Shown here one piece after another: positions 33,128 to 48,752 of a stretch of DNA of 64,000 nucleotides. Positions within the stretch are counted from its first letter, which is position 1, and every line of letters starts with the position of its first letter. The stretch is from Acidovorax sp. MR-S7. Its GTDB lineage: Bacteria > Pseudomonadota > Gammaproteobacteria > Burkholderiales > Burkholderiaceae_C. Location: positions 1 through 64,000 of the forward strand of contig NZ_DF238912.1 in NCBI RefSeq assembly GCF_000400995.2, given 5' to 3'. Position numbers and translations under genes: made by a program. The notes below the pieces were generated by a model. That model had not been told where the DNA came from. It made no database searches and was given only the letters and a program-made list of their open reading frames with translations.

Positions 33128-34441
33128 GTGTTTGAGCGCCCGAACGCAGGCGTGGCGCCGCTTGTCTGGGAGGTCGGGGCGCTGTGCCGCGCCATTGCTG
33201 ATGCCCTGGAGGCGCGCTTCAACCCTGTCGCGGTGCGCGGCGAGATCACGGGCTTTTCGCGCGCGTCCAGCGGGCATTGCTACTTCACGCTCAAGGACGC
33301 GCAGGGGCAGGTGCGCTGCGCCATGTTCCGCCGCGCGGCCAGCCAGCTCGACTTCGTGCCGCGCGACGGCGAGCTGGTGGAGATGCGCGGGCGCCTGGGC
33401 GTGTACGAGGCCCGGGGCGACCTGCAGCTGATCGTGGAAGGGCTGCAGCGCGCGGGGCAGGGCGCGCTGTTCGAGCAGTTCCTGCGCCTGAAGGCCCAGC
33501 TGGAGGCCGAGGGCCTGTTCGACCCTGCGCGCAAGCGCCCGCTGCCGGTGCTGCCGCGCGGCATCGGCCTCGTCACCTCGCCGGGCGCCGCCGCGCTGCA
33601 CGATGTGGTGACCGCGCTGCGCCGGCGCGTGCCGCACATTCCCGTGGTGCTGGTGCCGGCGCTGGTGCAGGGGGCGCAGGCGCCCGCGTCCATCGCCGAG
33701 GCGCTATCGAAACTGTATCGGCTGGCGCAGGAGGGGCAGGCGCTGGAGGCTGCTTCGGCCGTCGACGTCATCCTGCTCGTGCGCGGCGGCGGCTCCATCG
33801 AGGACCTGTGGGCCTTCAACGACGAGCGCGTGGCCCGCGCCATCGTGCAGAGCCCCGTGCCGCTGGTGAGCGGCGTGGGGCACGAGACCGACTTCACCAT
33901 CGCCGACTTCTGCGCCGACCTGCGCGCGCCCACGCCCACGGCCGCGGCCGAGCTGGTGGCGCAGCCGCGCGCCGTCTGGCTGGGAGCGCTGGAGCTGCTG
34001 GCCGGGCGGCTGCAGGATGCCGCGCAACGGCAGATCGACCTGGACCACCAGCGGCTGGACGGGGCGGCGCAGCGCCTGGGCCGGCCCTCGGGCTTCGTGG
34101 GGCGCCAGCAATTGCAGCTGGCGCGGCTGGCGCAGTGCATGCGCCACGGCATGCTATTGAAAACGCAGCGCCTCGCGCACGCCAGCCAATCGCTGCAGGC
34201 CGATTTCCCGCATATCGTGCGCGGCGGCCTGGCGCGCAGCGCCGAGCGGCTGGAGCGCGCCGCGCTGCGCCTGGAGCTGTTGGACCCGCGCCTGGTGCTG
34301 CAGCGCGGCTACGCGCTGCTGACCGATGCGCAGGGCCGCGCGGTGACGCGGGCCGGCCAGGTGCGGCTGGGCGACACCGTGCACGCGCGGCTGGCCGAGG
34401 GCGAGCTGGACCTGGCGGTCACGCCGCGGCGGCTGATCTGA
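33128..34441 (+). CDS. xseA: Exodeoxyribonuclease VII large subunit
   Basis: The nuclease subunit of ExoVII, which cuts single-stranded DNA from both ends into short pieces. The 437-aa protein has an N-terminal OB fold (VRGEITGFSRASSGHCYFTLKD), then a catalytic region with GIGLVTSPGAAALHDV and LLVRGGGSIEDLWAFNDE, GVGHETDFTIADF, and a long coiled-coil C-terminus. The GTG at 33128 has GGAG 6 bases upstream. The stop TGA is the target duplication of a miniature element inserted directly after it. Confidence 0.95.
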   Translation: MFERPNAGVAPLVWEVGALCRAIADALEARFNPVAVRGEITGFSRASSGHCYFTLKDAQGQVRCAMFRRAASQLDFVPRDGELVEMRGRLGVYEARGDLQLIVEGLQRAGQGALFEQFLRLKAQLEAEGLFDPARKRPLPVLPRGIGLVTSPGAAALHDVVTALRRRVPHIPVVLVPALVQGAQAPASIAEALSKLYRLAQEGQALEAASAVDVILLVRGGGSIEDLWAFNDERVARAIVQSPVPLVSGVGHETDFTIADFCADLRAPTPTAAAELVAQPRAVWLGALELLAGRLQDAAQRQIDLDHQRLDGAAQRLGRPSGFVGRQQLQLARLAQCMRHGMLLKTQRLAHASQSLQADFPHIVRGGLARSAERLERAALRLELLDPRLVLQRGYALLTDAQGRAVTRAGQVRLGDTVHARLAEGELDLAVTPRRLI

Positions 34442-34707
34442 GAGCGTGTTCAAGGTTCTATCGTGGTGCCCGTTGCCCCGCAAAGGCAGTAGCTGCAAGG
34501 CGCAAACCGCAGACGGGCTGGTGCCCCGGCGAGGATTTGCAACGCCGCAGATGCTGCCTTTGCGGGGCAACCCTTCGGGCAAGGCAGCAAACAGCCGCAC
34601 TCGTCGTTGCGCACCTTGCCCAGGCCGCCAGCATGGCCTGCGGTGCGCGCCTAGATTGCGGCTGTTTGCTGCCTTGAGGTCACCACGATAGAACCTTGAA
34701 CACGCTC
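34442..34707. mobile_element. 266-bp MITE-like element with internal hairpins
   Basis: Perfect 27-bp terminal inverted repeats (34442-34468 and 34681-34707, outer bases GAGCGTGTTCAAGG) are flanked on each side by TGA (34439-34441, 34708-34710). This fits a 3-bp target duplication. Inside are a perfect 18-bp hairpin (34472-34489 with 34554-34571) and a perfect 20-bp hairpin (34580-34599 with 34657-34676), the latter with further nested pairing. I see no transposase, so it would be non-autonomous. A TNA-type 3-bp duplication and GAG ends are typical of the IS1031 group of the IS5 family; that origin is inference. Confidence 0.8.
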
Positions 34708-34769
34708 TGAATCCCGCAGGCGGCGGCGGGAGTCGCCCGCCGCCTACAACGCCGCGTGCGGTTCCTTCC

Positions 34770-34775
34770 TACAAT
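34770..34775 (+). promoter_or_regulatory. Probable -10 box of sodB
   Basis: TACAAT lies 63 bases before the sodB ATG and just past the mobile element, with no good -35. The same hexamer is the -10 of rimP and guaB. Confidence 0.4.
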
Positions 34776-34838
34776 GCCCGTTGCTGCGCCGCTTGCCGGC
34801 GCTTCGCACATTCCAAACCCCACGAGAAGGACTTGACC

Positions 34839-35420
34839 ATGGAACACACCCTGCCTCCGCTGCCCTATGCCATCGACGCCCTGGCTCCCTACTACAGCCA
34901 GGAAACGCTGGAGTACCACCACGGCAAGCACCACAACGCCTATGTGGTGAACCTGAACAACCTGCAAAAGGGCACCGAGTTCGAGAACATGGCGCTCGAG
35001 GAGATCGTGAAGAAGTCCTCCGGCGGCATCTACAACAACGCGGCCCAGATCTGGAACCACACCTTCTTCTGGAACTGCATGGCGCCCAATGGCGGCGGCG
35101 AGCCCACGGGCGCCCTGCTGGATGCCATCAACAAGAAGTGGGGCAGCTACGCTGCGTTCAAGGAAGCCTTCGTCAAGAGCGCCGTGGGCAACTTCGGCTC
35201 CGGCTGGACCTGGCTGGTGAAGAAGGCCGACGGCACTGTGGACATCGTCAACACGGGCGCCGCCGGCACGCCGCTAACCACCGAGGACAAGGCCCTGCTG
35301 ACGGTGGATGTGTGGGAGCACGCCTACTACATCGACTACCGCAACCTGCGCCCGAAGTTCGTCGAGACCTTCCTGGACAAGCTGGTGAACTGGAAGTTCG
35401 CCGAAGCCAACTTCGCCTGA
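34839..35420 (+). CDS. sodB: Superoxide dismutase (Fe type)
   Basis: Converts superoxide to oxygen and hydrogen peroxide. The 193-aa protein has the metal ligands in [10 protein letters not shown] (first His), [10 protein letters not shown] (second His) and [11 protein letters not shown] (Asp and third His). The segment [13 protein letters not shown] with Gly favours iron over manganese. The ATG at 34839 follows GAGAAGGA. It ends at a strong terminator. Confidence 0.96.
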   Translation: MEHTLPPLPYAIDALAPYYSQETLEYHHGKHHNAYVVNLNNLQKGTEFENMALEEIVKKSSGGIYNNAAQIWNHTFFWNCMAPNGGGEPTGALLDAINKKWGSYAAFKEAFVKSAVGNFGSGWTWLVKKADGTVDIVNTGAAGTPLTTEDKALLTVDVWEHAYYIDYRNLRPKFVETFLDKLVNWKFAEANFA

Positions 35421-35444
35421 CCGGCGCGGCCGCTTCTGCCAAGG

Positions 35445-35476
35445 GGGCCCGGAGAGCGATCTCCGGGCCCTTTTTT
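35445..35476 (+). terminator. Rho-independent terminator of sodB
   Basis: GGGCCCGGAGA (35445-35455) pairs with TCTCCGGGCCC (35460-35470) around a 4-base loop, followed by six T. Confidence 0.93.
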
Positions 35477-35545
35477 CGTGGGGCGCGGGCAGTCTTGTAG
35501 AAGACTTGCAAAAAAATCCGGCTTTTCCGTCCGAATTTTTCATAT

Positions 35546-35562
35546 CGCAATATTTCATTGCG
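35546..35562. promoter_or_regulatory. Candidate operator upstream of the monomeric isocitrate dehydrogenase
   Basis: CGCAAT and ATTGCG are separated by 5 bases (6-5-6 inverted repeat) in an unusually AT-rich stretch (35506-35570) about 120 bases before the ATG. It has the look of a repressor or activator site; the regulator is unknown. Confidence 0.4.
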
Positions 35563-35680
35563 GAAAACGGGACTTCCGCGCGGGCATCTCAAGCACAATC
35601 CCACAGGTCACCGCCATGGCCGCGCGCCGGGTCGCCCGACAGCACCGATCCCCCTGTTTTTTGTTCACCTGAGAGACGAG

Positions 35681-37915
<2,235 letters not shown>

Positions 37916-37926
37916 TGCGGCGCTGA

Positions 37927-37979
37927 CCGGCCCGCTCCCGGCGCACGACCAGCCTGCCCGCAAGGGCGGCCGGTTTTTT
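37927..37979 (+). terminator. Probable terminator of the monomeric isocitrate dehydrogenase
   Basis: An inner hairpin GCCC-GCAA-GGGC (37956-37967) stacks on an outer pairing of CCGGCC (37927-37932) with GGCCGG (37968-37973), followed by six T. Confidence 0.65.
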
Positions 37980-37987
37980 CTTGAGTG

Positions 37988-38097
37988 GTGCTATGAAGAA
38001 AGGAGCTGGTGGCGATTGATGGCTGGGTAATTCAGGTGGGAATCACATCGAAACCCTTGCACAAGAAGCGCAAGCAGCTCCTGAAACAGGTGCTAGC
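37988..38097. repeat. Dispersed palindromic repeat, composite copy
   Basis: Two repeat-like halves. The left begins GCTATGAAG and contains AGCTGGTGGCGATTG; the right contains AGAAGCGCAAGCAGCTCC. The right part runs into the stop codon of the DUF192 gene (minus strand, TAG at 38093-38095). It separates two convergent genes. Confidence 0.6.
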
Positions 38098-38578
38098 GCG
38101 CCGAGAACGGCTGGCCGCCCAGCTTGGCGCCCGCCTTGAGCCCGCGCTTGGCGAACCAGCCCTGGTTCATCTCCAGCACGTAGCGCACCGGCTTGGCCGA
38201 GCAGTGCGAGGACTCGTCCAGCGGCTTCATGTCGGCCAGGTTGACGATGGTGCCGTCGTCGGCGACGAAGGCCGCGGTGAGCGGCAGCAGCGTGTTGCGC
38301 ATCCAGAAGCACTGCGTGGCCGGCTGCTCGAACACGAACAGCATGCCCTCGTGCTGCGGCATCTCGCGCCGGTGCATCAGGCCGGTCTGGCGCTCCTGCG
38401 GCGCCTGGGCCACCTGGGCCTCGATGCGGTGCATGCCGGCGCGCAGCTCCACGCGGGGCAGGTGCATCTGCGCGCCCTCCTGCGCCAGCGCCACGGCCGA
38501 GGCGGCCAGCCCGAGGCCGATGGCCAGCAGGCGGGGCAGGATGGAGCGCGAGGAGGAAGGCGGGCGGATGGGTGTCAT
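38093..38578 (-). CDS. DUF192-family exported protein
   Basis: A 161-aa protein with an N-terminal hydrophobic export signal (about residues 15-33). A DUF192 domain follows (about 48-160) with QERQTGLMHRREMPQHEGMLFVFE, FWMRNTLLPLTAAFV and YVLEMNQGWFAKRGLKAG. The function of the family is not established. The gene ends within the adjacent repeat and stands alone on the minus strand. Confidence 0.87.
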   Translation of the reverse strand: MTPIRPPSSSRSILPRLLAIGLGLAASAVALAQEGAQMHLPRVELRAGMHRIEAQVAQAPQERQTGLMHRREMPQHEGMLFVFEQPATQCFWMRNTLLPLTAAFVADDGTIVNLADMKPLDESSHCSAKPVRYVLEMNQGWFAKRGLKAGAKLGGQPFSAR

Positions 38579-38619
38579 GGCAGGAAGCTCGGGCGGAAAG
38601 GCTACTAGCGTAGCAGCCG

Positions 38620-38646
38620 AAAAAAAGCCCGCGCAATAAGGCGGGC
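38620..38646 (-). terminator. Terminator of the small basic protein gene
   Basis: GCCCGC (38627-38632) pairs with GCGGGC (38641-38646). On the minus strand it is followed by seven T (38620-38626). Confidence 0.75.
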
Positions 38647-38669
38647 CGGTGCGTGCAAAAAAGGAGCGG

Positions 38670-38882
38670 TCAGGCGGCCTTGCGCTGCTTGTGGCTCTTC
38701 TTCTTGGCCACCTTGTGCTTGGCCGGGGCCTTGGCGTGGTGGTTGCGGGCCTTCGATGCCTTGGCGGCCGGGGCTGCCAGGGCGGCGGGCTGCGCGGAGA
38801 CGGCGGGCGTGGCGGGATCTGCTTGGGCGTAGGCGCCCGAGGCGAGCAGACCACCGATCAGGAGAGCGAGGAGTTTTTTCAT
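38670..38882 (-). CDS. Small exported Ala/Lys-rich protein
   Basis: A 70-aa product with a clean signal peptide (MKKLLALLIGGLLASGAYA, cut near residue 19). The mature part of about 50 residues consists of Ala/Pro repeats then KHKVAKKKSHKQRKAA, very basic. It resembles the Asr-like or histone-like basic periplasmic proteins only in composition. It has its own terminator and stands alone, so it is probably real. No function is assigned. Confidence 0.65.
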   Translation of the reverse strand: MKKLLALLIGGLLASGAYAQADPATPAVSAQPAALAAPAAKASKARNHHAKAPAKHKVAKKKSHKQRKAA

Positions 38883-39047
38883 ATATGCCAGTTCCTTGAG
38901 GGAGGTCGGTGACAGCCATGCGCTCGCGCGCGTGGCGCGCGCCGCGGGAGGAAGAGGCAGGCACGCCCTGGATCAACGGCCGGCGCGCCGCGCCGTTGAC
39001 AAGCCCTAAAATCTTCGGGCCTTACACCGGAGACCGGAGACAGTTCC

Positions 39048-40287
<1,240 letters not shown>

Positions 40288-40313
<26 letters not shown>

Positions 40314-42099
40314 TGCGCTGCCACGCCTCGTAGGCGGCCAGCGCCGTGTGCATCTGCACGGTGTGCGCGAAGCGGAACGCCTCGCCGTGCACTGTCTCGT
40401 CGGGGAACTCGGTGATGAGCGTGACGGGCGCGTCGTGCCGGTTCTCCGACTGCATGCAGGCGATGCCGTCGATGACCTCGAAGGGCAGCGGGCCCGCGTG
40501 GCGCTCGTACAGCGCCCGCTGGCGCGCGTTGTATTCGGCCAGCCCCGGCACCTGCCGCAGGGCGGCGCAGACGGCTTCCAGCAACGCGCGCGCAGGTCGC
40601 TCCCAGCCCGCGTGGTGGCGCAGGATCAGGAAGAAGCCTTTGGGCAGCATCCACTGCTCGAAGCCGCGCGGCACGTAGCCCGACAGCGGCCGCGTCCACT
40701 CGTGCGCGGGGTAGCCGTGCAGGTTCACGTGCAGGTGTGCGCCCGAGAGCGCCAGCGCGGCCTGGCGCGCCTCGCGCTCGAAGAAGGGCGGCGCGTCGCG
40801 GTACTCCACGTCGTCGCCCAGCGCGGTGTAGCGCGCCGCGTGGTGCATGTGGCCCGGGTGCACGGCGCACAGCTCGCGGTGCAGGGCGTAGCCGTCGGGG
40901 TTCTCCAGCGCGATCAGGGCCAGGTGCGTGCCCGGCCGCGCCAGCAGCGCCTGCGCGGCGCGCAGCGCGCCCACCACGCCGGAAGTCTCGTTCGCGTGCT
41001 GGCCCGCGCTCAGGAACACGGGCGCCTGGGTGCCGCGGTGGTACCGGCCCCAGACGGTGCGGCCCTGGCGCGTGCCCGCCGAGAAGGGCTCGCCGCCCCC
41101 GTCCTGCAGGTGGCGGTGGATGCGCGCGGGCGGCGGCGCGGTGTCCAGCGTGTCGAGCGGCTGGCCGTCGGTGGCTGCGTGCCAGGCGGGCGCGGCCTGC
41201 GCGTCCTGGCTGGCGGCATCGAAGCGCTGCAGCGCGACGCGCACGCGCGGCGCGCCGGCGCCGCCGCGCACGTCGGGCACGATCTGGCCGGGCTGCAGGC
41301 GCCGGTCGCCCGGCGGGCGGCCGCTGTGGCGCTGGAACCATTCCAACAGCGAGAAGTACAGGTCTTCGTGCACGGCCTCGGGAAGGCTGACGCTCTCGCC
41401 GGCCCAGGCCAGGTGGTGCTCGAAGCCGGGCAGGTCCACCTGGATCTGCAGGCGCTCGAAATACGGCTCCTGCGCGGGCCAGGGATGGCCCAGCACGGCC
41501 TGCAGGGCGTGCTCGAACGCCTGCTCGGCGTCGGTGTGCACGGGCGTGTCCAGCAGGTCGGCCGCGCCGGCGCGGGTGCCGGCGCGCAGCCAGCCCGTGG
41601 GTGACAGCGTGGCGGCGCCCAGCACGTCGGCATGCATGCGGTTGGGGGCGAAGACGCGCTGCTGCGTGCGCTGCCCGTCGCGCCAGAGCAGTTCCACGTC
41701 GTAGTGCGGCTGCGTGTCCTCGCGCGGCTCGAAGCGGGGCGGTTCGGCCAGGGGCAGCGCGGCCAGCGGGTAGGCCTCCAGCAGGAAGCGGTGCGCGGGG
41801 CCGGCATGCGTGCGTGGGTAGCGGATACGGGCCGTGGCCAGGCGGGCGGTGTCCACGTCCTCCAGGAAGTGGTGCAGCAGCGGCTTGTAGGCGCTGTGCA
41901 GCCGTGCGTGCACGCCGGCCTGGGCCAGCTGGCGCTCGGCCTCCTGGCGCTGCGCGCGGCCCTCGAAGAGCCAGCCTTCCACGTGGCGGCCGTGCCAGTG
42001 GGGATGCGAGAAGCGCTGCACCCATGCGTGCAGCGTGCGGTCGAACGTGCGGTCGAGAAGGACGGCCTGCGGGCCGGAGGGCTCGGGGGTGGAGGGCAT
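40288..42099 (-). CDS. M14-family zinc metallopeptidase with long N-terminal region
   Basis: A 603-aa protein. The C-terminal third is a zinc carboxypeptidase (M14) domain: the ligand pair in GQHANETSG (His368), the third ligand in [12 protein letters not shown], and the catalytic Glu in TLITEFPDE. The N-terminal 330 residues match nothing I recognise and carry no signal peptide, so it is probably cytoplasmic. It is divergent from the oxoprolinase gene with only about 73 bases between starts, which hints at shared control. The two might act on peptides and on their pyroglutamyl products, but this is speculative. Confidence 0.82.
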
Positions 42100-42172
42100 G
42101 CGGCGGGGCGGGGAAGGGATGAGCGATGATCGCCCATCCATTATGGGGAAACGTGACGGCGGGACGATGCAC

Positions 42173-45829
<3,657 letters not shown>

Positions 45830-45830
45830 G

Positions 45831-45882
45831 TGAAAAATGGCTGCGGCGCTTGTCCAGCAAGCGCAGGCAGCTATGGTTTCAG
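45831..45882. repeat. Dispersed palindromic repeat after oxoprolinase and mnhG
   Basis: The core is GCGCTT (45846-45851) and AAGCGC (45859-45864), then AGGCAGCTATGGTTT. It fills the gap between the stops of two convergent genes: the TGA of the oxoprolinase gene ends at 45829 and the mnhG stop begins at 45881 on the other strand. Confidence 0.8.
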
Positions 45883-46253
45883 GAGTCCCGGTCTTCGCCG
45901 CTGCCGGTCATGCGGCTCAGGCTCTGCGGCACCGCCTCGCCGGAGCGCCGGGCGCGAAAAAGGGCGGCGCGCATCAGGAAGATGCTGGTCACGGGCACGG
46001 TGACGGCGACGAACAGCGCGATCAGCAGCACGTGCAGCGCCAGGAAGCCTTCCTGCACCGAGAAGTACACGAGCGCGCCGTGCATCACGCACCAGCAGCC
46101 CATGGTGGCGATGATGGAAGGGGCGTGCACGCGCTCGAAGTAGCTCTTGAGGCGCAGCAGGCCGAGCGAGCCCATGAACGCGATGAGCGCGCCGCACAGC
46201 ACCACCGCGGAGATGGCGATGTCCAGCCACAGCGGCAGGGGCTGGCCGTTCAT
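45879..46253 (-). CDS. mnhG: Na+/H+ antiporter subunit G
   Basis: A 124-aa small membrane protein of the Mrp/Mnh/Pha complex with three hydrophobic segments (about residues 10-32, 43-62, 68-95) and the family stretch LLRLKSYFERVHAPSI. It overlaps mnhF by four bases. It is the last gene of the six-gene operon, ending next to a palindromic repeat. Confidence 0.92.
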   Translation of the reverse strand: MNGQPLPLWLDIAISAVVLCGALIAFMGSLGLLRLKSYFERVHAPSIIATMGCWCVMHGALVYFSVQEGFLALHVLLIALFVAVTVPVTSIFLMRAALFRARRSGEAVPQSLSRMTGSGEDRDS

Positions 46254-46531
46254 TCGATCACCTCGCCGCGCAGCAGGAACTTGGCCATGGCGGTGGAGCT
46301 GGCGAAGCCGAGCAGCGCGATCAGCATCGCGGCCTCGAAGTAGTTGGTGCTGCCGTAGTAGATGCCCAGCACCAGCATGAACAGCATGGCGTTGAGGTAC
46401 ATGCAGTCCAGCGCCAGCACGCGGTCTTGCGCCGAGGGGCCTTTGAGCACGCGCACGAGGCACATCACCATGGCCAGGGCCAGGAGGAACAGGGCCACGG
46501 GCAGGGCCCAGGAAAGCACGGGACTGCTCAC
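46250..46531 (-). CDS. mnhF: Na+/H+ antiporter subunit F
   Basis: A 93-aa membrane protein with three hydrophobic segments and the Mrp F motif VRVLKGPSAQDRVLALDCMYLNAM. It starts with GTG at 46531, overlapping the mnhE stop (GTGA). It is part of the multi-subunit proton-driven Na+ or K+ exporter. Confidence 0.92.
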   Translation of the reverse strand: MSSPVLSWALPVALFLLALAMVMCLVRVLKGPSAQDRVLALDCMYLNAMLFMLVLGIYYGSTNYFEAAMLIALLGFASSTAMAKFLLRGEVIE

Positions 46532-47019
46532 TCGAATATCTCCATCAGCGGGCGCTCGTAGCGCGTTTTGACGTGGTCGATGACGGCCTGGGCGTCGTCG
46601 ACCTCCAGCACGTGCAGCATCAGCGCGGAGCGGTCCAGCGACAGCTCGGCCCACACGGTGCCCGGCGTGATGCACACGATCATGGCCAGCACGGCCAGCG
46701 CGTTCGGGTCGCGCAGCTCCAGGGGGATCTTCACGAAAGCGGGCGGATGGCGGCGCTGGGAGGGCAGCAGCAGGAAGCGCACCACGGCGATGTTGGACTG
46801 GGTGGTGTCCACCATGACGGCGAAGCACAGGCGCAGCGCCGTGCCCAGGTGGCGCACGCGCACCTTCTGCGGGCGCAGCTCCTTGAACAGCACGGGCAGG
46901 CCCAGGGCCAGGAGCAGCGCCAGGATCATGTGGCCCGCGCTGACCGAATGGTTCAGCAGCAGCCACATCACGAACAGGCCCAGCGAGATCAGAGGCGCGG
47001 GAAAGAGCTTCTTCATCAT
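46528..47019 (-). CDS. mnhE: Na+/H+ antiporter subunit E
   Basis: A 163-aa protein with two or three N-terminal membrane segments and a cytoplasmic domain with LRDPNALAVLAMIVCITPGTVWAEL, the MrpE signature. The start MMKK overlaps the mnhD stop. Confidence 0.92.
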   Translation of the reverse strand: MMKKLFPAPLISLGLFVMWLLLNHSVSAGHMILALLLALGLPVLFKELRPQKVRVRHLGTALRLCFAVMVDTTQSNIAVVRFLLLPSQRRHPPAFVKIPLELRDPNALAVLAMIVCITPGTVWAELSLDRSALMLHVLEVDDAQAVIDHVKTRYERPLMEIFE

Positions 47020-48752
47020 GGCGCGGCTCCTTCGGGGCGGCCCTCGACAGGGCGGCCCTCGGCGGCGGCCGTCGTGGGGCCCGGCTTGGGCGTGGCGGAC
47101 ATCACCGCGCGCACGTAGGTGCCCGGCGCGTGCAGCGCGTTGGCGGTGGCTTCCGTGAAGCGCATCACGCCGTCGGCCTGCATGGTGAGCGCCACGCAGA
47201 TGCCCAGCAGCACCGCGATGGGCATGCCTTCCATCACGCGCAGCCGGGGCGTGGGCCGGTCGTGGCTGGCCCAGAAGTGGCGGATGCCCGAGCGCGTGAG
47301 CGCCATGAGCGCCACCAGGCCGGTTCCGATCATCAGCGCCAGCAGGCCCCAGCCCCAGGGGCCGAGCTGCGTTCCGGCCGAGGAGCCCAGGCCCAGCGGG
47401 TTGAGCAGGGCCGTGAGCATGGCGAACTTGCCCACGAAGCCCGACAGCGGCGGCATGCCGGCGATGACCAGCGTGCACATGAGGTAGGTCAGGCCCAGGA
47501 AGGCTGCGGCCGCGGGGATCACGCGGCCCACCAGCACCTCTTCGTCCTCGTCGAGGTTCAGGCCCGTGGAGGGCACCAGCTCGGGGGTGAGGAAGGGGGC
47601 GTCGTCGTCCATCTCGTAGGGCGCTAGCGTGGAGCCGTCGTTGCGCCAGCGGTCGATCAGGTCGGCGAGCAGGAAGAGGGCGCTCACCGCCAGCGTGGAG
47701 CTGGGCAGGTAGTAGAGCAGCCCGGCGGTGAGCCCGTTCTGCCCGAAGCCCGCCGCCGCCAGCAGCGTGCCGGAGGACAGCACCGCCGCATGGCCCGCCA
47801 AGTGGGTGAGGCGCTGCGAGCCCATCATGCCGATGGCGCCGAAGGCCATGGTGGCCATGCCCCCGGCGACCAGCCACAGGCTGCCGAACAGCGCCGAGGG
47901 GCCGGCCTCGCTGCTGAACAGCAGCGTCCACAGGCGCAGCAGCGTGTAGACGCCCACCTTGGTCATGATGGCGAACAGCGCGCCCACGGGCGCCGTGGCG
48001 GCGCTGTAGGCGGGCACCAGCCAGAAGTTGAGCGGCCACACGGCGGCCTTGATGAGGAAGGCCGTGGCGAGGATGGCCGCCGCGGCGTGCAGCAGGCCGC
48101 GGTCGGCGTCCGACACCTGGGGCACGCTCTGCGCCAGGTCGGCCATGTTGAGCGTGCCGGTGATGCCGTAGAGCATCGAGGCGCCGATGAGGAACAGCGA
48201 GGAGGCCGCCAGGTTGATGGCGATGTAGTGCAGCCCCGCCTGCACGCGTGCGCGCCCCGAGCCGTGCAGCAGCAGGCCGTAGGAGGCCGCGAGCATGATC
48301 TCGAAGAACACGAACAGGTTGAACAGGTCCGCCGTGAGGAAGGCGCCGCCCAGCCCCATGAGCTGGAGCTGGAACAGCGTGTGGTAGTGCACGCCGGCGC
48401 GGTGCCAGCGCGCGCCTGCGAACACGATGGAGCACAGGGCCACGATGCCGGTCAGCACCAGCATCAGCGCCGACAGGCGGTCCAGCGCGAGCACGATGCC
48501 GAACGGCGCGGGCCAGTTGCCAGGCAGGTACACGCCCATGGTGGCGGGGGCGCCGGCCTGGTGCGTCCAGACCAGCAGGGCGATGGCGATCAGCAGGCCC
48601 GCCAGCGTGGAGAAGATGTTGAGCGTGAGCTTGAGGCGCTGCTTTTCCTCGCGCAGCAGCATCATGAACGCGGCCGTGAGCATCGGCAGGCCGATGGGGG
48701 CCAGCATGAGGTGCGGCATCAGCGTGGAGGTGAAGTCGGCCAGGCGGCTCAT
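47016..48752 (-). CDS. mnhD: Na+/H+ antiporter subunit D
   Basis: A 578-aa polytopic membrane protein with about 14 hydrophobic segments, homologous to the proton-pumping subunits of complex I (NuoM/NuoN). Family regions are FDLFNLFVFFEIMLAASYGLL-like sequence, LIKAAVWPLNFWLVPAYS with the channel Lys, and IAGMPPLSGFVGKFAML. A hydrophilic insertion at about residues 375-400 is rich in Asp/Glu. Confidence 0.93.
   Translation of the reverse strand: MSRLADFTSTLMPHLMLAPIGLPMLTAAFMMLLREEKQRLKLTLNIFSTLAGLLIAIALLVWTHQAGAPATMGVYLPGNWPAPFGIVLALDRLSALMLVLTGIVALCSIVFAGARWHRAGVHYHTLFQLQLMGLGGAFLTADLFNLFVFFEIMLAASYGLLLHGSGRARVQAGLHYIAINLAASSLFLIGASMLYGITGTLNMADLAQSVPQVSDADRGLLHAAAAILATAFLIKAAVWPLNFWLVPAYSAATAPVGALFAIMTKVGVYTLLRLWTLLFSSEAGPSALFGSLWLVAGGMATMAFGAIGMMGSQRLTHLAGHAAVLSSGTLLAAAGFGQNGLTAGLLYYLPSSTLAVSALFLLADLIDRWRNDGSTLAPYEMDDDAPFLTPELVPSTGLNLDEDEEVLVGRVIPAAAAFLGLTYLMCTLVIAGMPPLSGFVGKFAMLTALLNPLGLGSSAGTQLGPWGWGLLALMIGTGLVALMALTRSGIRHFWASHDRPTPRLRVMEGMPIAVLLGICVALTMQADGVMRFTEATANALHAPGTYVRAVMSATPKPGPTTAAAEGRPVEGRPEGAAP

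Noticed and set aside
33698-33735. Repeat-like sequence in xseA
   Set aside because: Only GCTATCGAAACTG-type similarity; no inverted core.
38996-39012. TTGACA and TAAAAT before the dimeric isocitrate dehydrogenase as a promoter pair
   Set aside because: Only five bases separate them, so they cannot form one promoter; each could be part of another weak one.
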